5,972 nucleotides of DNA from Desulfarculaceae bacterium JdFR-95. Its GTDB lineage: Bacteria; Desulfobacterota; Desulfarculia; Desulfarculales; Desulfarculaceae. The position numbers were made by a program, and so were the translations under genes. Numbering within the stretch: position 1 is the stretch's first letter; every line of letters starts with the position of its first letter. Below are positions 1-5,791 of the stretch, piece by piece. The stretch is from positions 51-6,022 of the forward strand of contig MTPE01000008.1 in the NCBI GenBank assembly GCA_002011835.1, read 5' to 3'. The notes below the pieces were generated by a model, which was not told the origin of the DNA, made no database searches, and was given only the letters and a program-made list of their open reading frames with translations.

Positions 1-533
1 GCCGCATCCTGGAGCTGGCCGAGCAGGTGGCCGGTGCTCCGCCCACGCATCTGTTGCTCACCCACGCCCACATCGACCACGTGGGGGGTGCGGCGGAGCT
101 GAAGCGGCTCACCGGCTGCGAGGTGCTGATTCACGCCGACGACGCGGCGGTGTTGGCCCAGGGGGACCCCACGCGCAGTGCGGCCCACTGGTACGGGCTG
201 CGGCTGGAGGCCCTGGAGCCGGACCGGCGGATCGGCGACGGCCACCGCATCGAGTTGGAGCCGGGGCGGGTGTTGGAGGTGGTGCACACTCCGGGGCACA
301 CGCCGGGTTCGGTGGCGGCCTGGTGCCGGTGCGGCGAGCACAAGGTGTTGTTCGGCCAGGACATACACGGGCCTTTCTCGCCTTCCTTCGGTTCGGACCT
401 GGCGGCCTGGCGCTCCTCCATGCAGCGTTTGTTGGCCCTGGAGGCCGACATCCTGGCCGAGGGTCACTATGGCATCTTCCGCCCCGCGGCGGAGGTGGCG
501 GCCTTCATTCAGAGCCAGTTGGACATGCACTGA
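1..533 (+). CDS. Metallo-beta-lactamase-fold hydrolase, 5'-truncated by window edge
   Basis: The reading frame is open from base 3 and ends at TGA 531-533, showing 176 C-terminal residues; the true start lies left of the window. The zinc-binding signature HAHIDH is at visible residues 21-26 (H21, H23, D25, H26), followed by VGG. Further family ligands are the second His of HTPGH (about residue 99), the Asp of LFGQD (about 120) and the His of AEGHYG (about 155). This is the full ligand set of a binuclear-zinc glyoxalase-II-like MBL hydrolase, presumably cytoplasmic. The family covers thioester, lactone and phosphoester hydrolases, and the substrate cannot be read from sequence. The gene ends 91 bp before leuD on the same strand; that gap has its own possible -35 element, so co-transcription is uncertain. 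Fold assignment is firm; function is open. Confidence -1.
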   Translation, partial: RILELAEQVAGAPPTHLLLTHAHIDHVGGAAELKRLTGCEVLIHADDAAVLAQGDPTRSAAHWYGLRLEALEPDRRIGDGHRIELEPGRVLEVVHTPGHTPGSVAAWCRCGEHKVLFGQDIHGPFSPSFGSDLAAWRSSMQRLLALEADILAEGHYGIFRPAAEVAAFIQSQLDMH

Positions 534-543
534 ACCCACCCCC

Positions 544-572
544 TTGACACCGGCCACACCATCTGGCACAAG
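544..572 (+). promoter_or_regulatory. Possible promoter upstream of leuD
   Basis: A perfect sigma-70 -35 hexamer TTGACA lies at 544-549 in the gap between the MBL gene and leuD. No convincing -10 follows: at 17 nt spacing the hexamer is CACAAG (567-572). Downstream, 591-604 is a GC palindrome (GCCCC/GGGGC around CTGG) that could form a small leader hairpin. I see no leucine-codon-rich leader peptide or T-box. The -35 could be a chance match, hence the low confidence. Confidence -1.
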
Positions 573-624
573 ACAAGGCTCACGGACTCGGCCCCCTGGG
601 GGGCGGGGACAAGGGGGAGTAGCC

Positions 625-1260
625 ATGCGCAAGTTCCACACCTTCACCGGTCTGGTGGTGCCCCTGGACGTGGCGGACGTGGACACCGACCAGATCATCC
701 CCAAGCAGTTCCTCAAGGCGGTGACCCGCAGCGGCTTCGGGCGGCACCTGTTCGCCAACTGGCGCTACCGGCCCGACGGCAGCCCGGAGCCGGGGTTCGT
801 GATCAACCAGCCGCGTTACCAGGGGGCCACGGTGCTTCTGGCCCGGCGCAACTTCGGCTGCGGCTCCAGCCGGGAGCACGCGGTGTGGGCCCTGGTGGAC
901 TACGGCTTCCGGGCGGTGGTGGCGCCTTCCTTCGCCGACATCTTCAAGGGCAACGCCTTCAACAACGGCCTGCTGTGCGTGGAGCTGGAGGAGCAGATGG
1001 TGGAGGAGTGGTTCCGCCGGGTGCAGGCCCAGGAGGGCTACCGCATGACCGTGGACCTGGCCGCCCAGACCCTCACTGGCTCGGACGGCTTCGCCTGCTC
1101 CTTCGGCATAGACCCCCAGCGCCGCCAGGACCTGCTGGAGGGACGGGACGCCATCGCCCGCACCGAGCGCCTGGCCGAGCACATCGCGGCCTACGAGGCC
1201 GCCCACGCCGCACCCTGGCAGGCCGGGGCGCCCTGTCCCGCCCCGGAGGTGGAGCCATGA
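625..1260 (+). CDS. leuD: 3-isopropylmalate dehydratase small subunit (LeuD)
   Basis: This 211-residue protein is the swivelling small subunit of isopropylmalate isomerase, which with LeuC (the [4Fe-4S] subunit, not in this window) converts 2- to 3-isopropylmalate in leucine synthesis. It matches the longer bacterial type as in E. coli: TGLVVPLDVADVDTDQIIPKQ at about residues 8-28, the loop NFGCGSSREHA at 76-86 that contacts substrate, and APSFADIFKGNAFNNG at 100-115. Length is close to the roughly 200 residues usual for this type, with a small Ala/Pro-rich extension at the C terminus. The ATG at 625 follows a strong purine-rich site (AAGGGGGAG, 611-619) and begins exactly where homologues begin. 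The stop overlaps the next start as ATGA, so translational coupling with leuB is likely. LeuC may lie upstream of the MBL gene or elsewhere. Confidence -1.
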   Translation: MRKFHTFTGLVVPLDVADVDTDQIIPKQFLKAVTRSGFGRHLFANWRYRPDGSPEPGFVINQPRYQGATVLLARRNFGCGSSREHAVWALVDYGFRAVVAPSFADIFKGNAFNNGLLCVELEEQMVEEWFRRVQAQEGYRMTVDLAAQTLTGSDGFACSFGIDPQRRQDLLEGRDAIARTERLAEHIAAYEAAHAAPWQAGAPCPAPEVEP

Positions 1261-2252
1261 GCCCCGCCGCCCACCGGATCGCGGTCATTCCCGGCGACGG
1301 CATCGGCCCGGAGGTGATCGCCGCCGCCCGCCTGGTGCTGGAGGCCACCGGCCTGCCCCTGGAGATGCGCGAGTACCCCGCCGGCGACGCCTGCTTGGCC
1401 GAGCGCGGCGTGGCCCTGCCCGAGGAGACCCTGCGCGCGGCCAAGGAGGCCGAGGCGGTCCTGTTCGGCGCGGCGGGCGAGACCGCGGCCGAGGTGATCT
1501 TGCGCCTGCGGGCCGAGCTGGAGACCTGGGTCAACCTGCGGCCCGCCCGCGCCCTGGCCGGGGTGGACTGCCTCTATCCCCAGGCCGACCTGGTCATCGT
1601 GCGCGAGAACACCGAGTGCCTCTACCGCGGCCTGGAGAGCCGCCTCACCCCGGAGGTGGTCACCGCCACCCGCCTCATCACCGCTGGCGCCAGCCGCCGC
1701 ATCGCCCGCTTCGCCTTCGACTACGCCCGCCGCCAGGGCTACCGGCGCGTGACCGCCATACACAAGGCCAACGTGCTGCGCCAGAGCGACGGGCTGTTCC
1801 TGGACTGCTGCCGGGAAGTGGCCCGCGACTACCCGGAGATCGACTACCAGGAGGTGCTGGTGGACGCGGCGGCCATGTACCTGGTGCAAGACCCAGGCCG
1901 CTTCCAGGTCATGGTGACCACCAACCTGTTCGGCGACATCCTGAGCGACCTGGCCGCAGGGCTGATCGGGGGCCTGGGCCTGTGCCCCAGCGCCAACCTG
2001 GGCGACCGCTACGCCCTGTTCGAGCCGGTGCACGGCAGCGCCCCGGACATCGCCGGCCAAGGCCGGGCCAACCCCGCCGCGGCCATCATGTGCGCGGCCA
2101 TGATGCTGGCCCACCTGGGCCACCGCGACCAGGCCGAGGCCGTCCACCGGGCCCTGGCCGCGGCCGTGGCCCAAGGCCAGACCACCCCCGACCTGGGCGG
2201 CGAGCTGGACACCCTGGGCATGGCCCGGGCCGTGGCCGAGCGTCTGGGCTGA
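1257..2252 (+). CDS. leuB: 3-isopropylmalate dehydrogenase / isocitrate-homoisocitrate dehydrogenase family (LeuB-like)
   Basis: This 331-residue NAD(P)-dependent beta-decarboxylating dehydrogenase would act in the cytoplasm. By context it oxidises 3-isopropylmalate to 2-oxoisocaproate and CO2. Visible motifs are GDGIGPE (13-19), substrate arginines R85, R95 (VNLRPAR) and R116, catalytic Tyr123 and Lys170 (HKANVL), metal-binding aspartates D203, D227 and D231 (TTNLFGDILSD), and the cofactor loop EPVHGSAPDIAG (256-267). It has GAAGETAAEVILRLR and RENTE rather than the VRELTGGIYFG of classical bacterial LeuB, so it sits with the shorter archaeal-type LeuB/AksF branch. RENTEC replaces the usual RENTEG (Cys121). 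That branch includes homoisocitrate and methylmalate dehydrogenases, so the leucine role rests on the leuD neighbour. The start is fixed by GGAGGT at 1245-1250 and the 4-bp ATGA overlap with leuD. Confidence -1.
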   Translation: MSPAAHRIAVIPGDGIGPEVIAAARLVLEATGLPLEMREYPAGDACLAERGVALPEETLRAAKEAEAVLFGAAGETAAEVILRLRAELETWVNLRPARALAGVDCLYPQADLVIVRENTECLYRGLESRLTPEVVTATRLITAGASRRIARFAFDYARRQGYRRVTAIHKANVLRQSDGLFLDCCREVARDYPEIDYQEVLVDAAAMYLVQDPGRFQVMVTTNLFGDILSDLAAGLIGGLGLCPSANLGDRYALFEPVHGSAPDIAGQGRANPAAAIMCAAMMLAHLGHRDQAEAVHRALAAAVAQGQTTPDLGGELDTLGMARAVAERLG

Positions 2253-2261
2253 GCCTCTGCC

Positions 2262-2324
2262 GACCGGAAGCAGGGGAAACGCCGCCCCACTGGCGTCCAC
2301 ACTGGGAGAGCCTTCCCCTCGGTC
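2262..2324. terminator. Nested stem structure between convergent genes, possible bidirectional terminator
   Basis: Three collinear inverted pairs lie in the 92-bp gap between the leuB stop and the stop of the minus-strand transferase gene: GACCG 2262-2266 with CGGTC 2320-2324, GGGGAA 2273-2278 with TTCCCC 2313-2318, and ACGCC 2279-2283 with GGCGT 2292-2296 around an 8-nt loop. Position between convergent genes suits a terminator usable in both directions. There is no T-run on either side, so a classic intrinsic terminator is not supported; it may instead be a stable 3' end or part of a Rho-dependent site. Confidence -1.
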
Positions 2325-2344
2325 CTGTCGTCCGTAGCTGGTGT

Positions 2345-4120
2345 CTACAGCTTGATGATGGGCTGGATGCGGGTGCACTCCACCCCCAGGCGGCGGCAGA
2401 CGGCCTTCACGTCCTCGAAGCCGTCCTCCGGCGCCGAAAGGATGGAGATGAACACCCGCTGCACCCCCAGACGGGTGATGAGCCGCTCCAGGTCGTTCCG
2501 GTCGCCCAACACCTTCACCCCGTGCAGCACCATGCCCCGCTTGGCCGGGTCATCGTCGATCAGCCCCACCGGCTGGTAGGGCAGGGAGGGGTTGTTGCGC
2601 AGCTCGCGCAACAACAGGTCGCCGCCGTCGCCCGCGCCCATGATCAAGACCGGGATGCCCTCCTTGGGACGCACCTTCTCCCGGAACACCCTCAGCAGGC
2701 TGCGGCTGCCGGCCACGAACAGATAGGCCAGGATGAAGTCCAGGATGATCACCGCCCGCGAGTACCAGGCGAAGCGGTAGAACACCACCAGGATCAACAC
2801 CGTGACCAGCGATCCCACCAGGCAGCCCTTGAGGATCTGCAGGTAGTCGTGCACCGAGATGTGGCGCCACTGGCCGCGATACAGCCCGAACAGCCAGAAC
2901 GAGGCCAGCTTGGCCGCCAACAGCCAGGGCAGGGACTGGGCGATGAGGTACTCGCCCTGGGCACCCACCTGGCCCTCGAAGCGCAGCAGCCACGCCGCCA
3001 GGTAGGCCGCGGCCAGCATCACCATGTCCACCACGATCTGCAACAGCTGCCGCTTGTGCAGCACCAGGCTGTCCAACACCGGGCTGCGCCAGCGCCGGCC
3101 CCTGGCCGCCTCCGCGTCGTAGACCTTGACCTCGCTCAGGTAGAGCCCGAAGAACAACAGCACCACCGCCAGCACCGCCACGATCACCAGGGTGACCAGG
3201 GGGGTGGCGAAGCGCACCAACAACATGGCCCCCAGCCCGCCCACCAGGCTGATGGCCATGAGCACCAGCACCGCCCGCCGCTCGGACAGGCCCAGGAACA
3301 CCAGGCGGTGGCTGGAGTGGTCGCGCCCCCCCTGGGCGATGGAACGGCCGTGGCTGGTGCGCTGGAAGGTGACCAGGGTGGTGTCGAAGATGGGTACGAT
3401 CAGCACCCCCAACGGGATCAGCAGGGACATGACCAGGGAGGAGGCGCCGGCGGCGGTGTTGGTGGAGAGGATGGTGATGCCGGCCAGGGTGAAGCCCAAA
3501 AACAGCGAGCCGCAGTCGCCCATGAAGATGCGCGCGGGGTTGAAGTTGTAGATGAGAAAGCCGCCCGCGGCCCCGGCCAGGGCCGCGGCCAGGGGCCCCA
3601 CCAGGGGAAAGTGGTTGAGCACCGAGCCCACGGCCAACACCACCCCCGCCACCAAGACCACCCCGGAGCTGAGGCCGTCCATGTTGTCCAGGATGTTGAC
3701 CGCGTTGGTGATGCCCACCAGCCACAGCACCGCCAGGGGGATGGACACCCAGGGCCAGGGGATCACCTCCCGGTCCAGGCCCACCCCCAGGCTCACCGCC
3801 ACCATGGCCACCATGAGCTGGGCCAGGAACTTGACCTGGGGCTTCAGGTCCACTGCGTCGTCCACCAGCCCCACCAGGAACATGGCTCCGGCGCAGGCCA
3901 CCAGCACCCAATGGGTGGGGGGATGGGGACCGGAGAGCAGGAAGGTGAGGACGAAGGCGAAGAAGATGGCCACCCCGCCGTAGACCGCGGTGGGCCGGCG
4001 GTGCCAGCGGTCGCTGCGGGGACGGACCACCCAGCCCCGCCGCCGCGCCACCCAGATCACCAGCGGCGTGGCCGCGGCCGAGAAGGCCAAGGCCAGGATG
4101 AAGCTCGTCACCAGCGCCAT
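2345..4120 (-). CDS. WecA/MraY-family polyprenyl-phosphate sugar-1-phosphate transferase fused to PglF/WbaP-like N-terminal module
   Basis: This 591-residue polytopic membrane protein has two parts. Residues 1 to about 325 are a polyprenyl-phosphate N-acetylhexosamine-1-phosphate transferase (WecA/MraY/GT4 type) with many hydrophobic segments, GLVDD (84-88), NAVNILDNMDGLSSG (139-153), NFNPARIFMGDCGS (192-205) and the cytoplasmic loop HGRS...GRDHSSHRL (257-273). It would transfer a sugar phosphate from a UDP-sugar to a lipid carrier at the inner membrane. Residues from about 345 resemble the start of PglF/CapD-type dehydratases and WbaP-type transferases: roughly four membrane segments, the typical YSRAVIILDFILAYLF stretch, then a Rossmann-like domain with GAGDGG (495-500) and GLIDDDPAK. 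The protein ends there (IQPIIKL, TAG 2345-2347) with no SDR or WbaP catalytic domain. The ATG at 4120 is preferred over a TTG 12 codons upstream because GGGGGA precedes it and the membrane segment starts at once. It lies downstream of the SDR gene on the same strand, across a repeat-containing gap of 538 bp. Confidence -1.
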   Translation of the reverse strand: MALVTSFILALAFSAAATPLVIWVARRRGWVVRPRSDRWHRRPTAVYGGVAIFFAFVLTFLLSGPHPPTHWVLVACAGAMFLVGLVDDAVDLKPQVKFLAQLMVAMVAVSLGVGLDREVIPWPWVSIPLAVLWLVGITNAVNILDNMDGLSSGVVLVAGVVLAVGSVLNHFPLVGPLAAALAGAAGGFLIYNFNPARIFMGDCGSLFLGFTLAGITILSTNTAAGASSLVMSLLIPLGVLIVPIFDTTLVTFQRTSHGRSIAQGGRDHSSHRLVFLGLSERRAVLVLMAISLVGGLGAMLLVRFATPLVTLVIVAVLAVVLLFFGLYLSEVKVYDAEAARGRRWRSPVLDSLVLHKRQLLQIVVDMVMLAAAYLAAWLLRFEGQVGAQGEYLIAQSLPWLLAAKLASFWLFGLYRGQWRHISVHDYLQILKGCLVGSLVTVLILVVFYRFAWYSRAVIILDFILAYLFVAGSRSLLRVFREKVRPKEGIPVLIMGAGDGGDLLLRELRNNPSLPYQPVGLIDDDPAKRGMVLHGVKVLGDRNDLERLITRLGVQRVFISILSAPEDGFEDVKAVCRRLGVECTRIQPIIKL

Positions 4121-4130
4121 GATTCCCCCA
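4121..4130 (-). promoter_or_regulatory. Ribosome binding site deciding the transferase start
   Basis: On the minus strand TGGGGGAATC immediately precedes ATG 4120-4118. The G-rich core is closer to the start codon than is typical (about 3-4 nt), but no equivalent site precedes the alternative TTG at 4156-4154. This favours the 591-residue protein over a form 12 residues longer. Confidence -1.
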
Positions 4131-4239
4131 GCCACGTGGCCGAACCCGGGACGCAATCCCCCGCCCTCACGCTCGGCCCGCCATCCCCCGGCGAAAACTC
4201 AGGCTCATCCGGCAGACGCCGGGGTGGTGGTGAAATCAT

Positions 4240-4311
4240 CCCGGGCCGGCCCGGTCAAGGCTGGCCCCGGGCCACCCCATGGGCTCATGGCCTCGACAGG
4301 CCCGGCCCGGG
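4240..4311. repeat. GC-rich inverted repeat inside the divergent left arm of copy A
   Basis: CCCGGGCCGG (4240-4249) is the exact reverse complement of CCGGCCCGGG (4302-4311), with a 52-nt spacer. It occupies the portion of the left arm that no longer resembles the right arm or copy B, so it probably belongs to an insertion or rearrangement inside the element. In sequence this GC-rich, short inverted repeats arise easily by chance, so significance is modest. Confidence -1.
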
Positions 4312-4330
4312 AGGAAGAGAATCGTGTGCT

Positions 4331-4438
4331 CGTCTCTGCCAGGGAAATGACATGGTTTCTCACTTGGACCGCCACCGAGATACCGAGACCCTGAATCCAC
4401 CTCGTATCCCGTCTCGTGTCATTTTCCTGGCAAAGACG
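4331..4438. repeat. Core inverted repeat of copy A (23-bp arms)
   Basis: The arm CGTCTCTGCCAGGGAAATGA (starting 4331, running to 4353) pairs with 4416-4438, which reads GTGTCATTTTCCTGGCAAAG onward. Over 23 positions there is one mismatch (4336/4433) and two G-T pairs (4344/4425 and 4353/4416). The arms enclose 62 nt that contain an inner stem. As RNA or extruded DNA this would be a long stable hairpin. The AT content of the arms (GGAAAATGACA) stands out from the GC-rich surroundings. Confidence -1.
4351..4393. repeat. Inner stem-loop of copy A core
   Basis: CATGGTTTC (4351-4359) pairs with GAGACCCTG (4385-4393), with one mismatch (4353/4391) and one G-T pair (4357/4387), around a 25-nt loop. 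The three outermost bases (4351-4353) can alternatively extend the 23-bp outer stem, so the two stems would stack directly. The equivalent stem in copy B is perfect, and the differences between copies preserve pairing. Confidence -1.
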
Positions 4439-4533
4439 ACGAAACCTCATCCCCTCCCCTGTAGCGACGGCCTGGGCCGGAATCCCAAGGTGCCTCCTCC
4501 CCCCGCCATTTACCGGATGAGCCAAAATCAGGC

Positions 4534-4553
4534 CCCCCGGCCCCACCCGGGGG
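4534..4553 (-). terminator. GC hairpin next to element end, possible terminator of the SDR transcript
   Basis: CCCCCGG (4534-4540) pairs perfectly with CCGGGGG (4547-4553) around a 6-nt loop. Read on the minus strand, the hairpin lies about 105 bp after the SDR stop and is followed by GCCTGATTTT, a short T-run that coincides with the outer end of repeat copy A. It could end the SDR transcript before the transferase gene. The T-run is only four bases and offset by six from the stem, so function is tentative. Confidence -1.
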
Positions 4554-4594
4554 TCGGCAGACGGCCCCCCACCCCTCGGCCCCGCGCCCAATTC

Positions 4595-4619
4595 CGGGGA
4601 AGACACCTCGCTTTCCCCG
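4595..4619 (-). terminator. Hairpin downstream of the SDR gene
   Basis: CGGGGAA (4595-4601) pairs with TTCCCCG (4613-4619) with an 11-nt loop, 40 bp after the minus-strand SDR stop codon. No T-run follows on the minus strand (the sequence continues GAATTGGG). It may be a 3' stabilising stem or a weak terminator. The rest of 4528-4658 is C-rich with no recognisable gene. Confidence -1.
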
Positions 4620-4658
4620 CCCATGATCGGCCACCCTCCAGGTGTGATCCCAAGGCCC

Positions 4659-5645
4659 CTAGCGGTGGCGGTAGTAGTCGATCACCCCCTGCACGATCTG
4701 CTCAATGGGCTTGGAGGGGGCGAAGCCCACCAGGGACTCCAGCAGGCTCACGTCGGGCACCCGCCGGGCCATGTCCTCGAAGCCCTCCTCGTAGGCCTGG
4801 TCGTAGGGTACGTAGGTGATGGGAGAGTCGCTGTTCGCCAGGCGGATCACCAGCTCGGCCAGCTCGCGGATGGTGATCTCCTGGCGGCTGCCCACGTTGA
4901 CCACCCGCCCCACCGCCTCGGGACAGTGGGCCAGGGCGGCCAGGGCCCGCACCACCTCGCCCACGTCCGAGAAACACCGGCTCTGGCTGCCGTCGCCGAA
5001 CACGGTGAGCGGCCGGCCCTGCAGGGCCTGGCGCACGAAGGTGGGCAGCACCATGCCATAGCGCCCGGTCTGGCGCGGCCCCACGGTGTTGAACAGCCGC
5101 GCCACTACCACCGGCAGGCGCCGCGCCCGGTGATAGGCCAGGGCCAGAAACTCGTCGATGGCCTTGGAGCAGGCATAGGACCAGCGCGACTTGCTGGTGG
5201 GCCCCAACACCAGGTCGTGGTCCTCCCGGAAGGGCACGTCGTTGTTCTTGCCGTACACCTCGCTGGTGGAGGCGATCAGCACCTTCTTGCCCTTCTTGTT
5301 GGCCAGCTTCAGCACCACCTCGGTGCAACCGATGTTGGTCTCGATGGTGCGCACCGGGCTCTCCACGATCAGGCGCACCCCCACCGCCGCGGCCAGGTGG
5401 TAGATCACGTCCGCCCGGTCCACCAGCTCGGCGGTGACCGGCTCGTTGCGCACGTCGTCGATGGTGTAGGAGAACCGGGGGTGGTCCTTGAGTCCGTCCA
5501 GGTTCTCGATACTGCCGGTGGAGAGATCGTCGATCACGTGCACCCACTGGCCCTGGGCCAGGAGGTACTCGGCCAGGTGCGAGCCGATGAAGCCCGCCCC
5601 ACCGGTGATCAGGGCCCGCTCCGCTCTGGGGGGAAGCTGGTTCAT
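4659..5645 (-). CDS. Extended-SDR NAD-dependent nucleotide-sugar epimerase/dehydratase
   Basis: This 328-residue protein is a full-length extended short-chain dehydrogenase acting on a nucleotide sugar. Visible features are the NAD-binding TGGAGFIGS (14-22), the acidic end of strand 2 (VIDD, 37-40) that favours NAD over NADP, HLAAAVGV (83-90), STSEVYG (126-132) with the catalytic Ser/Thr, and the catalytic pair Y157 and K161 in YACSK. NTVGPRQTGRYGMVLPTFV (186-204) and VFGDGSQSRCFSDV (215-228) are typical of the sugar-nucleotide-binding half. The sequence resembles the UDP-glucose 4-epimerase / dTDP-glucose 4,6-dehydratase / UDP-glucuronate decarboxylase group; which reaction it performs cannot be decided here. 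The ATG at 5645 fits the usual N terminus shortly before the glycine motif; its ribosome site is weak (AGGCAGG close by, GAGGA further up). It precedes the membrane transferase on the same strand, suggesting a surface-glycan role, and is flanked by both repeat copies. Confidence -1.
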   Translation of the reverse strand: MNQLPPRAERALITGGAGFIGSHLAEYLLAQGQWVHVIDDLSTGSIENLDGLKDHPRFSYTIDDVRNEPVTAELVDRADVIYHLAAAVGVRLIVESPVRTIETNIGCTEVVLKLANKKGKKVLIASTSEVYGKNNDVPFREDHDLVLGPTSKSRWSYACSKAIDEFLALAYHRARRLPVVVARLFNTVGPRQTGRYGMVLPTFVRQALQGRPLTVFGDGSQSRCFSDVGEVVRALAALAHCPEAVGRVVNVGSRQEITIRELAELVIRLANSDSPITYVPYDQAYEEGFEDMARRVPDVSLLESLVGFAPSKPIEQIVQGVIDYYRHR

Positions 5646-5714
5646 GCCTGCCTGGTTCCTCGACTTGCCTGGCCCGGGCGGGCGGAAGGTCTCGGCCCAC
5701 CCACCCCGCCTCGC

Positions 5715-5743
5715 TAACTACCAGCTGGGGGGGCACAAGTCAA
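5715..5743 (-). promoter_or_regulatory. Possible promoter of the SDR gene
   Basis: On the minus strand TTGACT (5743-5738) is followed after exactly 17 nt by TAGTTA (5720-5715), preceded by TGG as in an extended -10. The -35 matches consensus at five of six bases; the -10 is poor (two of six). A start near 5708 would give a leader of about 60 nt before ATG 5645. It lies between the gene and repeat copy B, so copy B would be upstream of the transcript. Tentative. Confidence -1.
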
Positions 5744-5745
5744 AT

Positions 5746-5779
5746 GGCGCCGCCTCGGAAGACAAGCAAGTACGGCGCC
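5746..5779. repeat. GC hairpin adjacent to the outer end of repeat copy B
   Basis: GGCGCCG (5746-5752) pairs perfectly with CGGCGCC (5773-5779) around a 20-nt loop. On the plus strand it is followed 11 nt later by TTTTT (5791-5795), which runs into the copy B terminus. No plus-strand gene ends here, so a terminator role is not obvious; it could be an operator-like palindrome just upstream of the possible SDR promoter. Confidence -1.
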
Positions 5780-5791
5780 TCATGCTCCGCT

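Larger units (their letters stand above)
4202..4527. repeat. Palindromic intergenic repeat, copy A (MITE-like or structured element)
   Basis: This copy fills most of the gap between the SDR gene and the transferase gene. Its ends are inverted copies of GGCTCATCCGG (4202-4212, and CCGGATGAGCC 4513-4523). The right arm (4416-4527) read on the minus strand matches 5792-5902 of copy B at about 85% identity by eye, with one gap. The core (4331-4422) matches 5880-5972 in direct orientation at about 80%. The left arm keeps only its outer 24 bases (20 of 24 match copy B) and the inner 23-bp arm; the middle is replaced by GC-rich sequence. AAAACTCAGG (4194-4203) and AAAATCAGG (4524-4532) at the two ends could be a degraded target duplication, but are imperfect. 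No transposase or credible ORF is inside. Two related copies in 1.8 kb mark this as a dispersed repeat; its family is not one I recognise. Confidence -1.

Noticed and set aside
1191..2378. Minus-strand open frame of 395 codons opposite leuB
   Set aside because: It is the antisense shadow of leuB; the plus-strand frame has all catalytic motifs and a good ribosome site.
4331..4438. Invertible promoter switch bounded by the 23-bp inverted repeats
   Set aside because: The enclosed 62 nt contains no convincing promoter, no recombinase is nearby, and the apparent core orientation difference is better explained by a two-armed element with a damaged left arm.
4205..4624. Minus-strand open frame of 139 codons across repeat copy A
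   Set aside because: It is interrupted in meaning by palindromic repeat sequence, shows no domain, and copy B does not preserve the frame as a protein; similarity between copies is at DNA and pairing level.
4121..4658. tRNA or known riboswitch in the gap
   Set aside because: No cloverleaf, CCA end or recognisable aptamer motif is visible; the structure present is explained by the repeat.
1616..4819. Very long plus-strand open frame of over 1000 codons
   Set aside because: It runs through the leuB gene in another frame and antisense to the transferase; the translation is low-complexity Pro/Gly/His/Gln-rich, as expected from the complement of GC-rich codons.
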